Positions 8,285 through 16,221 of a DNA stretch of 37,592 nt are shown one piece after another. This DNA is from Propionibacteriaceae bacterium (GTDB lineage Bacteria > Actinomycetota > Actinomycetes > Propionibacteriales > Propionibacteriaceae): positions 1 to 37,592 of the forward strand of contig WRJP01000002.1 in assembly GCA_009778535.1 (NCBI GenBank), in the 5' to 3' direction. Below the pieces are notes generated by a model. The model searched no databases, was not told where the DNA came from, and saw nothing but the letters and a program-made list of their open reading frames with translations. Positions within the stretch are counted from its first letter, which is position 1. Each line of letters starts with the position of its first letter. The translations under genes and the position numbers were made by a program.

Positions 8285-9994
8285 TCATTCTATTGTAACG
8301 CCTACGATCTTGCCGCCGCGCGTACCGACCACTACGGTGTTCTCAAACACTGCCGGTGACGCCTCAATATTTGAGCCGAGGTTAATCTTGTCCAGTTGCA
8401 GACCCGAGGCACCGTCGATCAGGTACATATTGCCCTTGCTGTCGCATTGCACAATGTACGCTTGACCGTCTTGGGCATATACGCAGACCGGTGAACTCCA
8501 GGCGTAATGCGGCATATCCATTACCCAGCGTTCTTCGCCAGTCTGCTTGTCTAGGGCGACCAGCAGGCCTTTGCGTCGATAAGGTGTCCGCGCGATTGGC
8601 ACGATCATTAGGTCTGCGATAGGCCCCTTGCCGAGCACTGGTGTCGCCTGTACCCCTCCAGAGATGCCGTAGATGGAATGCACCAGATACGGCTTTTCCC
8701 AAATAATCTCGCCATTTATTGCGTTGAGCTTATAGACACAGACTTCACCAGTTTGTGTCACCTTGTCCATCTCCCAATGCAGTGACGGGGCAACATAGAG
8801 GTACTTTTCTCCAGTTTCGGTGATTTCAAACACCGGCGAGGCGTTGGTGTCGTCTTTTACATCCTGAGCCCAGATTAACTCCATAGTGTTCACATCGAGG
8901 CAGATCATATTCCCGCCGTTGTCTGCTAAAAACATGAAATTCTTGTAGTAGGCTGCGCTGTCTTCAAACCCCCACCAGTGGGATTCTTCGCTGGTTCTGG
9001 GCGTGGAATACGTCCATTTCACCAGGGCAGCAGGTTTGATGGAAAGCTCGGGTTTGTCCTTGTCGAAGCTGGTGTTGAGTTTCATCGTATAGACGATGTT
9101 GTTTTCACCCGGATAGATCAGCGTGTCAGTCTTGGTGTCCACGAGCGGCGAACTGTCGTAGCCGTGGAAGATGCGGGGAGCGAAGGGGTCTTTCGCGCCG
9201 AATTCGTACAGTTTTTCGCCATTCACAAGGCTATAGATGAACGCACGTGCGTACCCGGCTTCACCTGCCGAATCGGGCAGCGAATCACCCGCTCCGACGA
9301 ACAGCATGGGCAGGCTCGGGTGGAGCGCGCCCGCCCCTTTAAAGGGAAGTCCGATCTCAATAGTGTCGCGGGTAGGTTGACCGTCCTCGATGTCGATGAA
9401 GTACACATTGCCGTCCATCGTGGCGTACACGGCCTCTACCAGTCCTGGCTTTGCTTTTTTATCCGGGTACAAGTTCATGGCCTGTTTCCCGGATTCGTCC
9501 CAACGCACGATGAGCGGTTGCCCCGTCCATCCGCTGCCAGTCCACCGTTTGGAGCCTTTGCCCTTGCTGACATCGCTTTTTTCCAGCGCTCCGGTTTTCA
9601 CCGACCAGTAGTGCCTACCAAATTTTCTGCGTGCGATATTCGGCGTCCCGAAACTTGCCGAATCGCGGTAGTTATTTCCGCGAAACGTCACGATACCTTC
9701 AGATTGCGGGTAAACGTCTCCTGCATCAAAGAAGATAGGGTTCGGGCGGCTGTAGGACTGAATAGGTTCGCCGTCTAACTCCATTTTTACCGCAAAACCG
9801 CGCCGCACCGGGTCGGTGTTTTCACTTGCATACGGAGTGTCTGCATCCGCATTCGCGGTAAAATGCTCAAAACTTCGCACCGGGATGCACTCACGCTCTA
9901 CGCGCTTTCCGCTTCGGCGTAATAAATACCAAACTCCGCTTACAGCAGTAAACAATGCAACGATCATCCCAAAGATCAACAGAAGCGCTGGCAT
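8285..9994 (-). CDS. Membrane-anchored PQQ-like beta-propeller protein
   Basis: This 569-residue protein has one N-terminal membrane segment (residues about 2-20, PALLLIFGMIVALF) followed by RRSGKR, so the rest should face outward. The body contains repeated propeller blades with Trp- and Gly-rich turns: GTPNIARRKFGRHYWSV, VYATMDGNVYFID, FLADNGGNMICLD, VALDKQTGEERWVMDMP, SKGNMYLIDGASG and a closing GTRGGKIVGVTIE. PQQ-type propellers can bind cofactors or act purely as scaffolds; no cofactor site can be assigned. The ATG at 9992-9994 has GGAGG about 8 bases upstream. An in-frame extension to 10123 exists but lacks support. Its partner is the MurJ-like flippase, suggesting a role at the cell surface. 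Confidence 0.85.
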   Translation of the reverse strand: MPALLLIFGMIVALFTAVSGVWYLLRRSGKRVERECIPVRSFEHFTANADADTPYASENTDPVRRGFAVKMELDGEPIQSYSRPNPIFFDAGDVYPQSEGIVTFRGNNYRDSASFGTPNIARRKFGRHYWSVKTGALEKSDVSKGKGSKRWTGSGWTGQPLIVRWDESGKQAMNLYPDKKAKPGLVEAVYATMDGNVYFIDIEDGQPTRDTIEIGLPFKGAGALHPSLPMLFVGAGDSLPDSAGEAGYARAFIYSLVNGEKLYEFGAKDPFAPRIFHGYDSSPLVDTKTDTLIYPGENNIVYTMKLNTSFDKDKPELSIKPAALVKWTYSTPRTSEESHWWGFEDSAAYYKNFMFLADNGGNMICLDVNTMELIWAQDVKDDTNASPVFEITETGEKYLYVAPSLHWEMDKVTQTGEVCVYKLNAINGEIIWEKPYLVHSIYGISGGVQATPVLGKGPIADLMIVPIARTPYRRKGLLVALDKQTGEERWVMDMPHYAWSSPVCVYAQDGQAYIVQCDSKGNMYLIDGASGLQLDKINLGSNIEASPAVFENTVVVGTRGGKIVGVTIE

Positions 9995-10321
9995 TCTCGC
10001 TGCCTCCAATCTGACTCGTCGTAGATCATTTCGCCTTCGGAGCAAAAGGAATAGTCTTCTTTCTGGTAGACAATGATAGTAATGCTCGTTCACTCGACGC
10101 GAGTGGCACTGATCGGCTATCATTTATCGGTTCGATCACTTCGAGTGGTCTGGGAAAGCGAAGACGATTCTTCCACCTGTGAGCTATTTGCGGATGTGCA
10201 AGGCTACGGTCAAGGTATCACAGGTCAAACGCAGCGAAGCTGCGCGCATGAGTCGGTGTTGCATCTCCTAGAAAACTCCCAGTGACTCGCGCGCAAACAA
10301 ATACCGAACTATGGAGGACAC
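9995..10321. other. Divergent intergenic region between the propeller gene and infC
   Basis: This 327-bp stretch must carry promoters for the propeller/murJ pair (minus) and for infC (plus). It holds an inverted repeat CACTCG (10091-10096), spacer ACG, CGAGTG (10100-10105), and a second, GATCACT (10134-10140), spacer TCG, AGTGGTC (10144-10150), with one mismatch. These could be infC leader hairpins or operators. A 70-codon open frame (10073-10285) has no ribosome binding site and no similarity I recognise, so I do not call it. No convincing -35/-10 pair was found. Confidence 0.45.
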
Positions 10322-10324
10322 ATC
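10313..10324 (+). promoter_or_regulatory. Ribosome binding site deciding the ATC start of infC
   Basis: GGAGG at 10313-10317 stands 4 bases before ATC at 10322-10324. The nearby ATG at 10311 is out of frame with infC. The conserved IF3 N-terminus (STEPRINERI) begins immediately after the ATC, so ATC is the best start. Confidence 0.8.
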
Positions 10325-11008
10325 AGTACTGAACCTCGCATCAACGAACGTATCTTCTCGCCAGAAGTACGTTTGGTTGGTCCTGCCGGCGAACAGGTCG
10401 GCATTGTTCGCATTGAAGACGCCCTGCGTCTAGCTAGGGAAGCAGACCTTGACCTCGTGGAAGTCGCCGCCCAAGCTCGCCCACCAGTTGCAAAACTGAT
10501 GGATTATGGAAAATTTAAGTACGAAGCAGCACAGAAGGCGCGAGAATCCCGCCGTAATCAAACCAACGCCATCATCAAAGAAATGAAACTGCGTCCCAAG
10601 ATCGACGCCCATGACTACGAAACCAAAAAAGGCCACGTAGTTCGTTTCCTCAAAGCAGGAGACAAGGTAAAGATCACTATCATGTTCCGCGGGCGGGAAC
10701 AATCCCGTCCCGAGCTAGGCATCAACCTTTTGAAGCGGCTCGCTGAAGATGTCATTGAGGACGGCTTCATTGAGTCTGCGCCAAAGCAGGATGGCCGAAA
10801 TATGTTGATGGTACTCGCCCCCACTCGCAAAAAGAACGAAGCTCACGTCGAAGCAGAAGCGGCAAAAGCAGCAAAACAAGCACAGCGTAGCGCCGATGTG
10901 GAGGCACAAAAACAGGAGAATGCCACCTCAAGAGCGCTGGCGGCGGCCTCTGGTGGAAAAAAGAAGCGAGGGCCTGCTGACAACATGGATCCCGACCTGG
11001 AACTTTAG
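10322..11008 (+). CDS. infC: Translation initiation factor IF-3
   Basis: IF-3 binds the 30S subunit, prevents early 50S joining and checks initiator tRNA pairing at the start codon. The 228-residue product has the N-terminal domain (STEPRINERI...EVRLVGPAGEQVGIV), the KLMDYGKFKYE linker and the C-terminal domain with EMKLRPKIDAHDYETKK and MFRGREQSRPELG. A basic, Ala/Lys-rich tail follows, common in actinomycetes. The start is a non-standard ATC, supported by GGAGG upstream. In many bacteria infC uses AUU or AUC, which lets IF-3 limit its own synthesis; the same control is likely here. It leads the infC-rpmI-rplT operon. Confidence 0.96.
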   Translation: MSTEPRINERIFSPEVRLVGPAGEQVGIVRIEDALRLAREADLDLVEVAAQARPPVAKLMDYGKFKYEAAQKARESRRNQTNAIIKEMKLRPKIDAHDYETKKGHVVRFLKAGDKVKITIMFRGREQSRPELGINLLKRLAEDVIEDGFIESAPKQDGRNMLMVLAPTRKKNEAHVEAEAAKAAKQAQRSADVEAQKQENATSRALAAASGGKKKRGPADNMDPDLEL

Positions 11009-11036
11009 GTTCCTAAGCGCAAAAGAAGGAGCAGAG

Positions 11037-11243
11037 ATGCCAAAAATGAAGACCCATTCCGGGGCAAAAAAACGATTCCGAATAACGGGGTCAGGGAAGC
11101 TGGTACATCGCCAGGCCGGAAAGATGCACTTGAATGAGCACAAACCCACCAAGCGGACGCGTCGTCTCGATGGCGATGTTGAGGTATCACAGGACGACAG
11201 GCGCAGGGTGCGTCGGATGCTAGGCGCATACAAGGCGAGATAG
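11037..11243 (+). CDS. rpmI: 50S ribosomal protein L35
   Basis: This 68-residue, very basic protein begins PKMKTHSGAKKRFRITGSGK and contains HLNEHKPTKRTRRLDG, both diagnostic of L35. It is a component of the large ribosomal subunit. The start is ATG at 11037 with AGGAG at 11027-11031. It lies between infC (28 bp upstream) and rplT (12 bp downstream) in the standard infC-rpmI-rplT order. Length is normal. Confidence 0.97.
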   Translation: MPKMKTHSGAKKRFRITGSGKLVHRQAGKMHLNEHKPTKRTRRLDGDVEVSQDDRRRVRRMLGAYKAR

Positions 11244-11255
11244 GAACAGATTGGC

Positions 11256-11627
11256 ATGGCAAGAGTTAAGCGCTCAATAAACGCGCACAAGAAACGCCGC
11301 GAAGTATTAGAACAAGCCTCTGGCTATCGGGGGCAGCGTTCGCGGATGTACCGCAAGGCGAAGGAACAACTGCTGCACTCCTACACCTACGCATACCGTG
11401 ATCGTCGCGCCCGCAAAGGCGATTTCCGCGCGCTGTGGATTCAACGAATCAACGCTGCGTGTAGGGCAGAAGGAATGACCTATAACCGATTTATCTCGGG
11501 TTTGAAGAATGGCGGTGTGGAAGTAGATCGGAAGATTCTTGCAGACCTGGCCGTCAATGATGCGCAAGCGTTCTCGAAGCTGGTTGCCCTAGCTAAGGAA
11601 AACCAACCCCTGAATCAAGCCGCCTGA
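11256..11627 (+). CDS. rplT: 50S ribosomal protein L20
   Basis: L20 binds 23S rRNA early in large-subunit assembly; in some bacteria it also represses its own operon. The 123-residue product begins ARVKRSINAHKKRREVLEQA and contains YRGQRSRMYRKAKEQ and DRRARKGDFRALWIQRINAACR, all typical. The start is ATG at 11256, with only a weak upstream binding site (TAGGAACAG), so translation may be partly coupled to rpmI 12 bp upstream. It is third in the infC operon, and an rRNA methylase gene follows 27 bp later. Confidence 0.97.
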   Translation: MARVKRSINAHKKRREVLEQASGYRGQRSRMYRKAKEQLLHSYTYAYRDRRARKGDFRALWIQRINAACRAEGMTYNRFISGLKNGGVEVDRKILADLAVNDAQAFSKLVALAKENQPLNQAA

Positions 11628-11654
11628 ACACCCGAGAGTTGAAAGGGCTTCCAG

Positions 11655-12485
11655 ATGGGAAATCCAGTAATCGAGTTGGCGCAACCCAATAAGGCCGCCA
11701 TTTTGGAGGCGCGCTCGCTTCAGCGTCGCAAAAAGCGGGCAGAGCTGGGGAAATTCCTGGTCGAAGGACGCAACGTTGTTGCGGAATCGTTGAAAATGCC
11801 GCAGGTCGTTGAGGCGATCTATGTGCGGTGGAACGATGCTGTCTCCAATCAAGACCTGATTGAAGCCGCCGAAGCTAACAACGTGCCGGTTTTTGCGGTA
11901 AGTGAACAAAACTTGGCTACCATGACCGACACCGTTACCCCCCAAGGTGTGGTGGCTGTGGTGCGAGCTTTGTCCGTGCAATTGGAGTCGGTGTTCTATC
12001 CAACTTCGGATGCTTCATTGGTTGTGATTTGTGCTCAAGTCCGCGACCCAGGCAATGCCGGTACTGTGATTCGCTGCGCTGATGCTTTCGGAGCTGACGC
12101 CGTCATCATGAGTCATGATTGCGTCGATCTGTATAACCCAAAGGTTATTCGATCTTCGGCGGGAAGCATTTTCCATCTGCCTATTGTCACCGACGTTGAG
12201 TTGACAGATGCGATTGCGGCTTGCCGAGCGGCAGGTTTGCAGATTTTCGCTACTGACGGCGAGGCTGGAATCTCTTTGACTGATCTTTGCAGCGAGTTGG
12301 CGAACCCGACAGCCTGGATTATGGGTAACGAATCGTGGGGTCTGCCATCTGAGCAAATCAAATTGGCGGACAAAACGGTGGCGGTTCCGATCTATGGTCA
12401 GGCCGAAAGTCTGAATTTGGCGACTGCGGCTGCCGTTTGTATGTATACGTCTGCGAGCGCCCAGCGCGGATGTTGCGAGTCCTAA
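11655..12485 (+). CDS. SpoU/TrmH family RNA 2'-O-methyltransferase
   Basis: This 276-residue SPOUT methyltransferase transfers methyl from SAM to ribose 2'-OH of RNA. The N-terminal substrate-binding domain includes GKFLVEGRNVVAESL (about 32-46). The knotted catalytic domain has motif 1 VRDPGNAGTVIRCADAFGAD (about 128-147), motif 2 MGNESWGLP and motif 3 VPIYGQAESLNLATAAAVCMY. The Asn and Glu residues typical of the active site are present. Its position after rplT and before pheS matches mycobacterial tsnR (Rv1644), so an rRNA target is likely, though the exact nucleotide is unknown. The start is ATG at 11655. Confidence 0.92.
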   Translation: MGNPVIELAQPNKAAILEARSLQRRKKRAELGKFLVEGRNVVAESLKMPQVVEAIYVRWNDAVSNQDLIEAAEANNVPVFAVSEQNLATMTDTVTPQGVVAVVRALSVQLESVFYPTSDASLVVICAQVRDPGNAGTVIRCADAFGADAVIMSHDCVDLYNPKVIRSSAGSIFHLPIVTDVELTDAIAACRAAGLQIFATDGEAGISLTDLCSELANPTAWIMGNESWGLPSEQIKLADKTVAVPIYGQAESLNLATAAAVCMYTSASAQRGCCES

Positions 12486-12578
12486 CGTAAGCGAATCTGC
12501 TTGCTGGCTTTGTCAACCACCCCTGGGCGAAGCTGGTAACGCTGAGACATCTAAGTGTTTGGTAATGACGAGAGTGAA

Positions 12579-13664
12579 ATGACTACTACGACTCCAGATT
12601 TAAGCGAAAATGCGATAAACGCACTAGTCAGCCAAGGGTTAGCTGCCTTTACGAATGCGGTGAACCTTGCCGAACTTAAAGCAGCACGTATAGCACACAG
12701 CGGCGACAAGTCGGCGTTAGCTGTGGCAAATCGAGCCATTGCTGAGCTACCTGGAGCAGAACGTAAGGCTGCGGGGCAGTTGATCGGGTCGGCCAGAACA
12801 AGACTCAACCAAGCCTTTACCGCCCGCGAAGCCGAACTATCCGAAGTTGAACTGGCATTGAAGTTAGCTAGTGAAGGAGTAGACGTAACTTTGCCAGTTG
12901 CGTTAGCTCCGCACGGCGAACCACACCCGATAACTGCCTTGATGGAGGATTTGGGCGATGTATTCATTGCAATGGGTTGGGAGATAGCTGAAGGCCCCGA
13001 GCTTGAAGCCGAATGGATGAATTTCGACGCACTGAACATGGGGCCGCACCATCCGGCACGCGCAACTTCAGACACGCTTTTCATTGACCCGATCGAGAAT
13101 CATTTGGTGATGCGCACTCATACTTCGCCGGTACAAATTCGGACTATGTTGTCGCGACCACTGCCAATCTATGTCGTGTGCCCGGGAACCACCTATCGTG
13201 CCGATGAGTTTGACGCTACCCATGTTCCGGTGTTCCATCAGCTTGAAGGTTTGGTAGTCGATAAAGGCATAACCTTGGGACATCTGAAGGGGACGCTTGA
13301 CCATCTGGCTAAGGTGATGTTTGGCGGAGTGCGTACTCGAATCCGACCTTCATACTTCCCATTCACCGAACCCAGCGCTGAGATTGACCTGGAATGTTTC
13401 GTTTGTAGGGGTGACTCAGTTGGAAATCCAGATACCTTCTGTCGCACCTGCGGCAGTGAAGGTTGGATTGAATGGGGCGGCTGCGGCATCGTGAATCCTC
13501 GGGTGCTTACGGCTTGCGGCATTGATACAGCTGTGTATTCCGGCTTCGCCTTCGGCATGGGGGTAGAACGTACTTTGATGTTCCGAAACGGCGCATCCGA
13601 TATGCGGGACATGGTTGAGGGCGACATTCGTTTTTCGCGCGCATTGATCGGAGGTGCCCGATGA
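12579..13664 (+). CDS. pheS: Phenylalanine--tRNA ligase alpha subunit
   Basis: PheS is the catalytic class II subunit of the alpha2beta2 enzyme that charges tRNA-Phe. The 361-residue product has an N-terminal coiled-coil region (about 10-95, tRNA binding) and the motif-2 area MNFDALNMGPHHPARATSDTLF. HTSPVQIRTM and the C-terminal motif 3 GFAFGMGVERTLMFRNGASDMRD follow. Four Cys in CFVCRG...CRTCG resemble a zinc-like knuckle found in actinobacterial PheS. I chose ATG at 12579; GTG at 12555 is in frame and would add 8 residues. The stop overlaps pheT by 4 bp (ATGA), so the subunits are translationally coupled. Confidence 0.96.
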   Translation: MTTTTPDLSENAINALVSQGLAAFTNAVNLAELKAARIAHSGDKSALAVANRAIAELPGAERKAAGQLIGSARTRLNQAFTAREAELSEVELALKLASEGVDVTLPVALAPHGEPHPITALMEDLGDVFIAMGWEIAEGPELEAEWMNFDALNMGPHHPARATSDTLFIDPIENHLVMRTHTSPVQIRTMLSRPLPIYVVCPGTTYRADEFDATHVPVFHQLEGLVVDKGITLGHLKGTLDHLAKVMFGGVRTRIRPSYFPFTEPSAEIDLECFVCRGDSVGNPDTFCRTCGSEGWIEWGGCGIVNPRVLTACGIDTAVYSGFAFGMGVERTLMFRNGASDMRDMVEGDIRFSRALIGGAR

Positions 13665-16171
13665 GAGCACCGTTTAGTTGGATACGCGAATACGCAAAGT
13701 TGGATTCTTCAGTTGATTCGCGCCAGGTGTATGAGGCTTTGATAAAGGCCGGGCTCGAAGTCGAAACCGTCGAGCAGGTTGGCTCGAAAGTCGCCGGCTC
13801 AATCGTGGTCGGACGCGTGCTCAGCGTGGTTGATGAGCCGCAAAAGAATGGAAAGATCATCAAATGGTGTCGCGTTGATTGCGGTGCACAAGCTAATTCG
13901 CAGGCCGCTGAGCCTGATGCTGAAGGCGGCTCGCGTGGGATAGTCTGCGGGGCGCCGAATGTTGCTGCGGGACAGTTAGTTGTGGTTGGCCTCCCTGGGG
14001 CAATCCTTGCCGGTGGGTTCGAACTTTCCACCCGCAAAACCTATGGCCACATCTCCGATGGCATGATTTGTGCCGAAGACGAGTTGGGCATCGGCAGTGA
14101 CCACACTGGAATCATCGTGTTGCCCGAAACCGATGACGCGGGTCGCCAACTGGTGCCAGGGGAAGCGGCAATGCCGTTGATCACCGTGGTTGACGAGGTG
14201 TTCGACATCGCGGTGACTCCCGACTTGGGCTACTGCCTCAACATCAGGGGCATTGCCAGAGAAACTGCGCAGGCCTTCGGAGTTGACTTCATAGACCCGG
14301 TGCAACTGCCAGTTCCATCCCCAGTGGCTGCGGGGCAACAGGTTCTGCTGGAAACTGACAACTGTCCGCTCTTTGTAGCTGTCAGCGTGGATCAGATTGA
14401 CCCGAGCCGACGTACCCCAATGTGGATGCAGGCACGCTTAAAGATGGCTGGTATCCGAACCTTAGGCTTGGCTATCGACATCACCAACTATGTGATGTTA
14501 GAGATCGGCCAACCAATTCATGGCTACGATGCCGACCTGATTACAGATCAGATCGTAGTGCGGCAGGCGAAGCAGAAAGAGACGTTAGTCACCCTCGACG
14601 GTGTGGAGCGTGCCCTCGATGCCAGCGACATCGTGATTGCCGACGGTTCGGGAGTCATAGGTTTGGCTGGGGTTATGGGCGGACAAACCACCGAATTGTC
14701 GCCTTCCACCACCAGAGTCGTGATTGAGGCCGCATACTTCGACCAGACCTCGATAGCCCGTACTGCGAAGCGGCACAAACTCCCATCGGAAGCATCGCGG
14801 CGTTTCGAGCGCGGGATAGACCCAGGTGCGGCCTATGCCGCCGCACATCGGGTTGCCGATCTGTTGGTCGCACATGGCGGTGGACACAAGCGTGAAGCTG
14901 AAACGGTAGTGGGAACCGTTCCGCAAATGCCGAAACAGGTCATCGCAGCGGATTTACCAGCAAAGGTTTTAGGACATCCGGTTGCCGCCGAGCAGGTTGT
15001 TTCAATCTTGCGAAGCTCTGGGGTGCAAGTCGAAGTTGACGGTGCGCAGTTGATACTGCAACCACCGACTTGGCGTCCAGATTTACGTGATCCGTACGAC
15101 TACGTGGAGGAAGTTGGCACAAAGATCGGCCTGGACGTGATTGAACCAGTCGTTCCTACCGCCCCTGCGGGAGCCGGTCGCACTGTGTCGCAACAGACTC
15201 GAAAAGCGTTGAGTTGGGTGTTGCCGACTGCTGGATTCAGTGAGGTTATTTCGTTCCCGTTCTGTTCAACTGCCGAGATTGAGAAGTTGGGTGTACCTGC
15301 TGGTGATCCCAGGTTGGATTTGGTGCGCTTGGCAAACCCGCTTGCTGACACCAGCCCACAGTTACGAACTACATTATTGCCTGGTCTTTTAGCTGCGGTG
15401 GCGCGTAATCGCTCGCGTTCCCAAGATGATTTAGCGTTATATGAGCAGGGGCTAGTTTTCTTTGGGCCTGTAGGCCACGCTCTGGTTCCATCGGTAGCCC
15501 AGCGTCCGGGCGTAGCAGAACTTGATGCGATTGCAGCGGCGCTGCCAGCCCAACCACGGCATTTGGCGTGCGTGGTGACCGGCAATTGGGTCACTGGTCT
15601 TGACCAGCAGCCAGCTTCTTGGCAGCACAGCGTCGCATTCGCCGATTTAGTTGCTAAGACGGTCGGGGTGGAATTCACCAAACGCGCGGTTGCGCATCCC
15701 CCGTGGCATCCAGGCCGTTGCGCTGAATTGAGCCTAGCTGGACAAGTCATCGGGTACGCGGGCGAAATCCATCCCAGCGTATGCGAAACCTTCGGAACCG
15801 GGTCTGGACTAGCGGCGGCCGAACTCGATTTAGATGCACTCATTGCGCTAGCTCCGGCGCCAGGGCAGCTTCCCACCCTGTCAACCTTTCCGGTGGCAAA
15901 AGAAGATGTGGCACTAGTTGTTGACGCTGACGTGCCACAAGCCGAGGTCGCTGCCGCACTGCGGGAAGGTGGTGGCGACTTACTGGAGTCGTTGGCGCTC
16001 TTCGATGTCTACACCGGCGAACAGATCGCTGCGGGTAAGAAATCGTTGGCATTTGCGCTGCGCTTCCGCGCCCCAGATCGTACCTTGACTGACGCCGAAG
16101 CCGCCGCTGCCCGTGACGGTGCAGTCGCTGTAGCTGTTGAACGTTTCGGCGCTGTCCAGCGCGTCGCCTGA
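13661..16171 (+). CDS. pheT: Phenylalanine--tRNA ligase beta subunit
   Basis: PheT is the 836-residue beta subunit, holding tRNA-binding and editing domains. Visible parts in order are the N-terminal MRAPFSWIREYAKLD; an OB-fold tRNA-binding domain around 45-160 (IVCGAPNV, GMICAEDELG); B3/B4 with ITNYVMLEIGQPIHGYD and the editing region; and B5 with YDYVEEVGTKIGLDVI. A catalytic-like domain with EVISFPFCS and a C-terminal anticodon-binding FDX-ACB domain (about 745-836, FPVAKEDVALVVDADV) complete it. Length is normal. It begins inside the pheS stop codon with GGAGGTG 5 bases upstream, and ends just before a terminator-like hairpin. Confidence 0.96.
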   Translation: MRAPFSWIREYAKLDSSVDSRQVYEALIKAGLEVETVEQVGSKVAGSIVVGRVLSVVDEPQKNGKIIKWCRVDCGAQANSQAAEPDAEGGSRGIVCGAPNVAAGQLVVVGLPGAILAGGFELSTRKTYGHISDGMICAEDELGIGSDHTGIIVLPETDDAGRQLVPGEAAMPLITVVDEVFDIAVTPDLGYCLNIRGIARETAQAFGVDFIDPVQLPVPSPVAAGQQVLLETDNCPLFVAVSVDQIDPSRRTPMWMQARLKMAGIRTLGLAIDITNYVMLEIGQPIHGYDADLITDQIVVRQAKQKETLVTLDGVERALDASDIVIADGSGVIGLAGVMGGQTTELSPSTTRVVIEAAYFDQTSIARTAKRHKLPSEASRRFERGIDPGAAYAAAHRVADLLVAHGGGHKREAETVVGTVPQMPKQVIAADLPAKVLGHPVAAEQVVSILRSSGVQVEVDGAQLILQPPTWRPDLRDPYDYVEEVGTKIGLDVIEPVVPTAPAGAGRTVSQQTRKALSWVLPTAGFSEVISFPFCSTAEIEKLGVPAGDPRLDLVRLANPLADTSPQLRTTLLPGLLAAVARNRSRSQDDLALYEQGLVFFGPVGHALVPSVAQRPGVAELDAIAAALPAQPRHLACVVTGNWVTGLDQQPASWQHSVAFADLVAKTVGVEFTKRAVAHPPWHPGRCAELSLAGQVIGYAGEIHPSVCETFGTGSGLAAAELDLDALIALAPAPGQLPTLSTFPVAKEDVALVVDADVPQAEVAAALREGGGDLLESLALFDVYTGEQIAAGKKSLAFALRFRAPDRTLTDAEAAAARDGAVAVAVERFGAVQRVA

Positions 16172-16221
16172 CCTGTTTCCTGCTGGTTACCGCCAGCCTC
16201 CTCCTGTCAGTTTTGGCCAGG

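Noticed and set aside
8978..9778. 266-codon plus-strand open frame opposite the beta-propeller gene
   Set aside because: It is antisense to a clear propeller coding sequence, and its product shows no domain or sensible composition.
10073..10285. 70-codon open frame before infC
   Set aside because: It has no ribosome binding site, no similarity I know and no neighbour coupling. It overlaps the likely control region of two divergent units.
15100..15876. 258-codon minus-strand open frame opposite pheT
   Set aside because: It lies wholly within pheT, whose conserved domains fix the coding strand; the product is Ser/Ala/Pro-rich with no recognisable motif.
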